Below are positions 55,553 through 64,000 of a stretch of 64,000 nucleotides of DNA, piece by piece. The stretch is taken from the NCBI RefSeq assembly GCF_021018805.1, contig NC_086254.1, positions 23,053,300 through 23,117,299 of the forward strand. Direction: 5' to 3'. The DNA comes from Prinia subflava. Lineage: Eukaryota > Chordata > Aves > Passeriformes > Cisticolidae. The position numbers and the translations under genes were made by a program. The notes below the pieces were generated by a model that saw nothing but the letters and a program-made list of their open reading frames with translations, had not been told where the DNA came from and ran no database searches. Position 1 is the stretch's first letter, and each line of letters begins with the position of its first letter.

Positions 55553-58500
55553 GTCCCAGCCCGACCCCCGGGCCGGGCCGGGCCGGGCTCACCCGCGGCT
55601 CCCCTCGCTCCCGGGGCTGGCGGGGTTGGGGTGCCCTGGGCTCCCCCAGCCCTGCTGTGCCCCGCTGTGCCCCGCTGTGCCCCGCTGGCACACGGCCCCT
55701 GCCGTGCTCTGCCTGCTGGCACACCTTGAAGGGGAGCTGTTCCCTGATGGAATCTCTTCCAGCAAAGTCTGGGTAATCCGTGCAGAGCCCCCACCGTTCC
55801 TGTTTAACTCTTTCCTTTCCTGAGTGCCCTCTGAAGCAGGACCTTGTGGGATTGCAAAACCATTATAATTTCCAGCCCATAAAACAAAACATTCTTTCTT
55901 CTTACAAAAAGTCAAACAGAGGCTTGTATCGGTGGAGGGACTACCTGGGCTGTTCTCCTCCCACCTAAGCACCATGGCTGTACTCTTGCCAGGTTCCTAA
56001 AAGTCACAAATTCAAATATGTTCCATGACGGGCCTGCCAAGTGTAAAAGTGCCGTGCTGGCTCCTCCATCCTCTTGGAATCCCAAATATTTCATGTGCCC
56101 CTGAGCTAAGAGGCTCGAGAAGTCTTTCAGGTGCTGCCTGTATCTCCAGCAGGCTGCACAGCGTTCACAAAGGATTTAAAAAATGAGGCAAACGATGAGG
56201 GGAGAAAGGTTGTTGACGTGGTTATTTTGAGTTCACCAAAGGGAATGGCAACTGCAGAGAGCTGCAGACAGACCCTGCAACATTGAGAGACCGAGAGGAA
56301 CACTCCAGCCAAAACAAGGTGTTGATAAATGCTGGTGCAATTGGGGCTGATGTGAGGGAGCCTCACGTGAGCGCTGTCGGTCTGTGTTTTCTGCTGTTGT
56401 CAGCAGTTTTCATTTCAGAAAGAGATCATGGAGTAACCCAGGCCTCGGGAAAACCTTCAGCTCACAGGTCAGTCACAGGCAAGAAAGAATTGAAAGTTAG
56501 GAACTATTAGGAAAAGTACTGAGACAGAAAATCAGAACCATCTTGTGCCCCTCTCTGCATCTGGGGTTTAATCTTTGATTGAAGCTCTGATCCTGTTGCA
56601 GCAGGACAAGAAAAGGCATCTGGACCAGGAGTTGGGAACCACATCCCTTTGGGAAACAGCTAAGCAGACTTCAGTCGTCTCTTTTACACACTGAACAAGG
56701 ATCCAGCAGAGTTTATGAAATCTGAAATTGCACGAGGCAGTAAGTAGAAATTATCAAGAAATGGTCCCCAAATGGACTCAGGGAGGGTTTTTGAAGTGAT
56801 ATATCACTGAAGTTTGGAACTTGCTGTTGCAGTTGTAACTGAAAGAAGATTTGTTAATTCATCAAAGATGTTTAGCAAAGTTACCTTTCTATTTCTAGAA
56901 ACTCTTCTGCTGCAAATTCCTATAGGTTAGGGGAGTATTTCAGGCAGGAATGCTGCATACTTGCCCTGCTTTTGCACTCTGAGCATCAGCTGTTGGTCTC
57001 AGCTGGAAACGAGTTCCTCAGCTTTGTTGGACAGTGAAGGCATGCTGGCTATTCTTGTATTTGTGGGCAAATTTCTGCTGTACCACCACAGAACAGCATC
57101 CCAGCTGCTCGCTAGAGGTTGACATACAAGCCAGCCCTCACTGGTCTTTATTTCCTGCTGTATTCCTCTTGGAAAATGAGTGTAATTTTCCATCTCCTGT
57201 GACTTGTGGGAGGGTCAGTCTCTGTTTGTCTGAATGCCTTCCCAATGAGCATTAGAATATTGAGTATTTTGCCAGGCTAGATCTGCCACTTGCAGTTTTG
57301 CCACACTTGCAGGATCTGCTGCAGTGTCCAAGGTGCTTCCCATCCCCATCCCCATTCCTGCACTTCCTCAGGCTGAGGGAACAGCTCAGGCTCTGCTCAT
57401 GAGGAGTGAGCACACTGGCTGTCCCCTTGCTGGGCCAGGAGCAGCCCCAGGGGCCTGTCCAGCCAACCCTGCTGGCCTGGGAGCCCCAGCGAGAGTTCCT
57501 GACTCGGTGCTCACCCCTCAGCCTGGCTGTGCTCGTCCCTGTCCCCACTGTGTCACCTCTCCCCTGCCAGAGGCTGCTGGACCAGGGCAGCTGCTGCTCC
57601 CCGAGGGACACCAGCCCTGCCTGCAGAGCCGCCTCCTTGCTGGGAATCGGGGTCACTGACCACTGCTCCCCCTGACAGAGCCTGACTCTTTCTGATCACC
57701 TCATTTGGAGTGCTGGAAATGGATTCCAAAAGGGTTTACTCCATGTTTTTGTTGGGACTGAGGTTAGGCTGAACATCCTGTAGTTCTTCCTCCTCAGTGT
57801 TCTGGAAGCTGAACACGACATTTGGCTTTTTTCCAGTCATCAAGAACCTGCTCTGATTGCCCTGACATTTAAGCTGATTGACAGCAGCCTCACAGTGATG
57901 TGAGCCAGCAGCTTTAGCACCCCCAAACACATTGCCTGGTCCCAAAGGTTTTGTTAGTGTTTGTTGTTCCTTTTTTTTTTCTTTTTTAACCAGCTTGCTG
58001 TAACAGTCCCTCTCTGGATCTGCCTGTCTTTGGCACTTCCTTAGATCGTCCCACTGGACGGGGACCTGGGAACCAGAGAGCAGAGCTGGCAGTAAAAGCC
58101 AGGACAAAGGACACGTGCAGTTACCTTACTGATAAAATCAGGGTCTTTGTGGTTCAAGGGTGCTGTGGAGGTCTCTGCCTGTGCTGCTCCTGAAGGTTGA
58201 AATGCTCAGAATGTTGGTTTTTATTTATCTTGGTTTGTCCCGTTCCTTGTTTCACTTTTGGCTCTGCTGAAGCTGAGCACGAGGCAGCTGGCAGTCTGGG
58301 CATGCCACACCAGGGCTGGCTGCTCAGGCACAGATTGTCACACCAGCCACCAATGGCAACAAAACACATCCAGACCTGTTGGAAGGGACTTGCTCTTCCT
58401 GGCATCAGTGTCTTGGGGAAATGATTCTGTTAGTGAGGAGCTGGATCCATCACCTGGTGTGTAACAGACCGAACACCAGGTCTGGACTGTGCACTCAGAA

Positions 58501-61500
58501 CATCTTGTGGTGAGGTCCTGGGGGCTGTCCCACCCCTGCTGCATCCCACACTCCTGTGTACATCCTTGTTTTCTGTCTCCTTACCAAGCAGCCAGTTCCC
58601 AAGGCTTCAGCAAGATTATTGATTTGTGCAGATCATTATTGCAGCTGTTCAACAGATCTGAAGAGACTGAGGATGGAAAAGTGGGACATGGTTGTTTTTT
58701 TCTCCTGTGTTTTTTCTAAATTCTCTTGACTTCATGTATCTCTTTATTATTTATGAAATACAAATAACACATTGGCAGATTTTTTTTGTATTTTCATGGT
58801 ATTGTACTTCACAAGGGAAGCCTGATTTATGCTTGCCTTGAGGAAATTATATGTTATAAGTGAAAGGTTGTCATTAATGACCAGTTTCAGTCAACAGGAT
58901 CCATGTGATGCTTTCTGGAGCTTGCATGGAATTGACTTTGCTCCAAAGTGCTTGCACAGAAATGTTTGGAACAACAGGAAGGAAAGGACTTCTGTGTTTC
59001 TCCTGGAAGAAAATTCTGCAGGTTGTGCTCCTCATTCAGTCATTTTGGGCTTACAGAGCAGTACTTTGATTCCTTTACCTGTCTGTGATAGTAAAGGTGC
59101 TCCATATGGAGAATGGAATCCAACTCCTGCGAGGAATGCGGGAGGAAGGATGTGTAGTGTGGGAGGAGAGCACAGCCTGGGCTCCAAGGTTTGTCTTCTG
59201 AAAGTTGGAGTGGTTTGACATTGCTGTGTTTGCCTTAGCACAGAAACCACTCCTGTCCTGAAGAGAATTTCCACCTGGATGTGCTGTACCCTGGAAGTGA
59301 CACTTCAGACCCAGCTTTGCTGATCTGCTGCTGGGCTCTTGTCAGAGTGACCGCGCTGCCCTCAGATGGGTCATGTTCCTCCTGCTCCTCGTGTCTGCTG
59401 TGTCACCCAGGGCCTGTCCCCTGGGGGCTTCCAGCTGCCTTTCTCCAGGGTGCTTTTAGTGCCTTCCACTGTGTGGCACAGTTTGTCTCCCCGGATGACC
59501 CGGCTGCCTGTTAAAATGCAGCTGACTGAAGTCTCTAAAGCTGCCACCAGAAGTTTTATTCTTCCAGGCATGATTCTACATGCCAGTGCTTTTATTTGCC
59601 TGCAAGTGCAGAGTTGTGTGTACTTGATTTCTCAAAAGCTCTCGCAAAGGTTTTAATCCTTTCATTACCATTATTTGATCAGGCCTCATCTGAACATGCT
59701 ATGCTGCCTTCCAAATGCTAAATTTCTCTGTAATTCCTTTAATCTTTATTTTCTCAGTTAATTCCCCCATTGTTGGATCTTTAACTTAATGGCATACAGG
59801 GGCAGATCAAGAGAGATCTGCTTCCAGCAGCTGGCGTGATCTGGGCACACACAGGAATCAGTGATCTGGAGGCAAAAAGCTCTTTGCTTCTACATAAACC
59901 TTTCTCTTTTGATCACTTCAACAGCCTTTGGAATTTCAAGACATTTTCTCCCTCTTCCCCACATGCCCCTCCTGCTTAGCAGGAACCACCTCACTTCTCC
60001 TTGGAGTTTCCCAGCAGCGTGGCCACAAAGGAATTATTTCATCTCAGCCTGTGAGCTGTGCACTGACTCCTCCTGCCCTGGGGGCATTTGTCCCTCTGTG
60101 CAAAAGCTTTCCTTGGGCCCCTCTGGAAAACCAAACTGGGAGCTTTGCCTCTCATTTCCAGTGACTCAGCAGCTGAACCTCAGGTAAGAGTGAAGTTTAA
60201 TTTCCTTTAACTCAGGCTGGTAACAAGAGCTCCTCCAGGAGTTTGGTGGATGCCACCAAAGGAGGAGTGGTTTTGGAAGTGGTTACAGGGCACAGTTTGG
60301 GGAAGTCACCCCCAAAAATGCCCCATGGCAAGGAGGTACAGAGAAAGCACGGGGTACCTGCAGGTCAGAGGGGAAGGCCTGAGTCAAAATAGCTGTAATA
60401 TTACAGAAATAGCAAGTGTTAGACACCAAAGCATCAGATTTACTATTGCAGGGATCTAAAAAATTAGTAAATTCTCATTGGAACTGTGGAATCATCTTTG
60501 TGGAGGAATTTTGGCCAGTAAGTGCTCTCAGTAACTCTCAAGTAGCTGCTTACAAACCAGAGTGGGACAGGCTCCATGAGCTGTGGGAAAGCCCCAGGCT
60601 GCTTTTTGGGCTGTGGGAGAGGCTGTGCCCACAGTGAGGCTGCGTTGCTCTGGCCAGTGCTTGCTGCAAACAGCTCGGCACCCAGCTCATTAAGCCTAAT
60701 TACTGTAATTTACAGCCCTGCTTCTGCCCCTGCCTCCCGGGGTGACCACTGGCAGTGTTGCCCTAGAAATGAGGGACAGATTATTTCACTTGGAAAACTG
60801 AAGTGATCTGTAACTTTTCCTTCTCTCTACTTTTATTTTGGGGAAGACAACGATAGAGTTCATATTCCACCATGAATTATTACAGCTGGATATTCTCACA
60901 GCTTCTTTGCTTCAGGCTTTTTGTCCTTTCTGTTTCCAGCTCATCTTCACCCAGTGCTTGTGAAGGCTGTGAGCTGCAGAAGAAAAATTTGGGTTTGTGC
61001 TCAATTCAAAGTTGTGCCCATGGGAAGGAGGTGATGAAACACAGGGAGGAGAATTGCACGCAAATACATGAGAGGATTTAATCTAAATAGCAAACTGGCC
61101 TCTGGAAATAGGTGAAGTTTAGAGCCTGGAGAGCATCAGCCTTGGGGGAAAGACAGGCTCCTTTTCCATTGGGACTGGGATTTTAGCTAGAGGTTTGGAT
61201 TGCTGTACTACAGAAAGAAATTATTTCATCTCCTCAATTCAGGATTAATCAATTATTTGAATTCTTAAAAACCCCAGAAGCAAACCCAAATCCCTTTCTG
61301 TATTTCTTTAGTCAGTATTTTCAAGTGGTACTAATTCATTTGCATTTCTCTGTGCTTTAAAACTAATTTCCCCCGTGTTCTACTCTATTTTTATCGTTCA
61401 ATATTAACCCAGCAAAGACGATTTCAAAGTCTGTAGAATCAGGTGTGAGAGTAAACAAATTCACATTTTCAGCACTGCTTACACAGTCAGTTATTATTGG

Positions 61501-63714
61501 AGAGCAACTTCAGTTCTGAGATGATGATTCCACCCCCTTGTCTCTTTTAGCAGACAATTGCCTCAAGTATTATCCCCTGTTCTTGAGCAAGCAGCTGAAT
61601 TTCTGCCCTGCTGCTGTTTCAGACATCCCTGCCAGCACCTCGCCCCTGCCCTGCAGAGCCCTCCCCAGCTGAAGACTCTCCCCGGACCTGTGCAGGTACC
61701 AAAAATCAAAGTGAGCAATTCTGGATAATCAAGGGGTCTCTGGGAAAGGTGCCTGGGTTTATTTATTCCTAATGGGTCGTGCTTTAGGACATCCTTACAT
61801 CTCACATTTAGGACTCTCTGACATCCCAGGTCTCTGGCTGGCAGCTCTGAGGGGAGCACAGATTTCTGACCCTTTTGTAGCTCTGTGGAGAGGGAAGATT
61901 TTCCCAAGATTTGATGCCAGGAGTCCGTACTTGGTTGAGCTTCCAAAATCAGTGAAGAATGTCCAAAAGCTGACTTTGTTTACCTTCATGTTTTATGTTT
62001 GAAATGATTGGGGTTGAGGAGTGCTTTGTGCAGCCTGTCAAACCTGCCAGTCCTGTGCCAGCACTGCCAGCTCCACACACACTCACATTTTGCAGGAGAG
62101 TACGAAGCCAATGGCAAATTTAAAAATGCCATAAATTACATGTGGCTGAAGCTTCCAGCACACTCTGCACCAGCAGTGGTGTTTTACAGGCTGTTGTGTG
62201 ATACAACCTGAATGATAGAAATAAACTCTGTGCAGCTGTCCTGGACATTTTTTGGGTGTGCCATTTTGCAGTGTAGGTGTGTTTTAGCCAGGACCACCAA
62301 CAGCACAGCCCATCCCTGCACCTGTAGCATTTCTAAGGTTTTTACTTCAAAATAGGCCCGGGAAAACCAACCCCCCTCAGCCCTCTGAATAGGGAACAGG
62401 GAGGGGATGTACCTGTCAGATGATTGGCTTTGCATCAGGTGCAATATGGAGAAATGGAAAAAAAGCTTGTTTTAAAAATGCCTGTGGAAAAGCTCAAGAT
62501 GGAGAACCCACTGCGAAGTCTGTGAAGGGAAAAAAGCGCCAAGCTCCTGGTGAAAGTAAAGCTGCATGGCTGTAACCATGGAGACCAAAGCTCTTCTGAT
62601 GCAGAAATAAATGAACACAACCTTTTCATATTTATTAGTGGGACTGATGATGAAAGATAAAGTCAAATTAAAATATAAAGCAATAGAGAGAAGAGCGAGT
62701 GGCTGCCTCTGCCCCTGCAATGCAGGTTCTTGTAATGGATCATCAAATGAGCTGGGGTTACAGAGAGGCAAACCAGTTATAAAAGGAACAAAATACTCCC
62801 AGTTACACCAACCTGCTTATGCAAATATTAGCTTCTTTATTAACAAAACAGGAGACAAAGCACATGACATATTCCTGAAATCTTCTGGTTCTCACTAAAA
62901 TGGAAATGAATTTGTTTTCCTACCATAGCTGTGTGTGAAATGTGTGTTCTACACAATGGGAAACTTTCCTGTAACTGTACTAGTGAGTACTTGAAACCTG
63001 CTAATTTCTTAGTGGCAAGAATGACAGAATTCTGTAAAAATACGGGGTGAATATTCAGGTTTGCCATGACAATACGAGTCAAAGGGTCGAGCACTGGCCG
63101 GTGAGCTGCTTTAGGGAGCTGTCACTGTGGGACAGAGGGACAGCAGCACCGGAGCCGAGTTCAGCCACAGCTCGAGCAATGAACACCCCTGAGCAGCACT
63201 CCCAGAGCAGGGGAAGGATCCGGCCACGGCCCCGCAGGAAGGTGCTGAGGGCAAGGGCAGCTCTGGGCTGGGAATCATGGACAGAGCTGGAGTTCACAGG
63301 GCCGGGAGATCCCTGCTCAGCGCTGCTGTGCCTCAGGAAGAGCGCAGGGGAAGGAGGGAGGAGCACACTGGAAGCAGGAGGAAAAGCCAGGAAACTCCTG
63401 GACCACAGCACCTCAGTGGAGCCTGTGCACCACCAGGGCTTCAACATCCCGGCTCTCCTGGCCCCTGCAGCACCAACCCCGGCTGTGCAGCGGGCTGGGG
63501 CTGCCTCAGCACCCCCCGTGCCCAGGGGTGTCCCTGCGGGTGACAGGGCACAGCTCGGCGGCTGCGGGGCTGGGAGGGAACCGTGTCCGTGCTGCCGGCC
63601 TGCCCGGGGCCGCGGCTGCTGCAGCCCGCACGGGAAATGCTCCTCCCCGCCAGGGACAGCGGCTGGGACGAAATCTCTGGAGAGAGTCCTGCTGCTCCTT
63701 GTGCTGCGCTGCTC
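55553..63714. other. Intergenic stretch, no gene recognised
   Basis: 8.2 kb. The first 150 bp are CpG-rich (GGGCCGGGCC run at 55570). The rest is mixed composition with no array and no exon I can name. A 123-codon minus-strand frame at 57736-58107, lysine/glutamate-rich in part, and a 95-codon + frame at 62611-62898 were examined and not accepted. T-rich tracts lie near 57969-57987. Confidence 0.4.
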
Positions 63715-63893
63715 CCGGAGCCCCGGGAGGCTCCCAAAGCCCCGGGAGGCTCCCAAAGCCCCGGGAGGGCCCCAAAGCCCCGGGAGGCTCCCCAAAGCCC
63801 CGGGAGGCTCCCCAAAGCCCCGGGAGGCCCCCAAAGCCCCGGGAGGCTCCCCAAAGCCCCGGGAGGCTCCCAAAGCCCCGGGACCCAGCACAA
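63715..63893. repeat. 19-20-bp array (CCCCGGGAGGCTCCCAAAG)
   Basis: Nine copies, the 20-bp form having an extra C (CTCCCCAAAG). Each unit contains GGGAGGCTCCC, an imperfect hairpin-forming inverted repeat, and a CCCGGG site. Right of it, near the window edge, TGTGCTGCCCACGGTA-type sequence occurs twice (about 63949 and 63975), the start of another possible repeat cut by the boundary. Confidence 0.93.
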
Positions 63894-64000
63894 GGCCAGG
63901 GCCAGCCCGAGCCCCGTGGGGCTGTGAGCCCCGGGTAGCTCCCAGCCCGTGCTGCCCACGGTACAGTATCAGCCTGTGCTGCCCACGGTAGAATCTCCTC

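Noticed and set aside
54935..55823. Frames of 228-284 codons on both strands rich in Val/Cys or Thr/His
   Set aside because: The 12-bp array is stop-free on both strands, so these are unavoidable and not informative.
57736..58107. 123-codon minus-strand frame starting MSWLLLPALL
   Set aside because: Looks superficially like a secreted protein, but the lysine-rich part comes from a T-rich tract on the + strand and the rest matches nothing I recognise.
40600..64000. BCAS4 (expected downstream neighbour by mammalian gene order)
   Set aside because: I looked for its conserved coiled-coil exons and found no matching coding sequence. It may lie beyond the window or have exons too diverged to see by eye.

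Overview
The window is vertebrate nuclear DNA, almost certainly from a bird. Three things point there. It carries one spliced gene, PARD6B, with introns of 4.6 and 6.7 kb. It carries several decayed CR1-type LINE fragments, including the avian-style 3' end in which 'cccttccaacc' precedes a 'ttctgtgat' motif. It is also rich in GC-rich minisatellites and CpG islands, as expected for an avian microchromosome. Nothing looks bacterial, viral or plasmid-derived. The species cannot be read from the sequence.

Layout. Positions 1-22.7 kb hold no gene I can support: a very large 26-bp-unit minisatellite (7.36-8.71 kb), smaller arrays at 12.2, 13.6-14.6 and 16.0 kb, an orphan CpG island (13.5-14.7 kb), a U2 snRNA-like fragment (11.6 kb), two CR1 pieces and a small CpG cluster with a CTCF-like site (18.6 kb). 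From 22.8 to 40.6 kb lies PARD6B on the + strand: CpG-island promoter with a YY1-type site, coding exons at 23616-23681, 28256-28478 and 35153-35979 (371 residues), and a 3' UTR of about 4.6 kb ending near two AATAAA signals at 40.55 kb. Intron 1 holds a perfect 35-bp array. Intron 2 holds an unexplained 170-codon antisense open frame. The 3' UTR holds a 95-bp array that appears to have been seeded by unique UTR sequence 1.4 kb upstream.

From 40.6 to 64 kb there is again no gene I can name. There are two unassigned CpG islands (42.7-43.3 and 44.6-45.1 kb, the second with YY1-like and CTCF-like sites beside a G-rich array). There are also minisatellites at 45.1, 50.8, 53.0, 54.5, 55.2 and 63.7 kb and a CR1 fragment at 54.0 kb.

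Functionally, the only pathway visible is epithelial and cell polarity: PARD6B is the adaptor that joins atypical PKC, Cdc42/Rac and PAR3. In mammals its neighbours are RIPOR3, BCAS4 and ADNP. I looked for exons of BCAS4 by eye and did not find them, so the flanks are described as non-coding with low certainty. I found no novel multi-gene system. The items most worth a second look are the transcribed 95-bp array, the antisense frame in intron 2, the stop-free arrays, and the outward-facing CTCF-like motifs around PARD6B.
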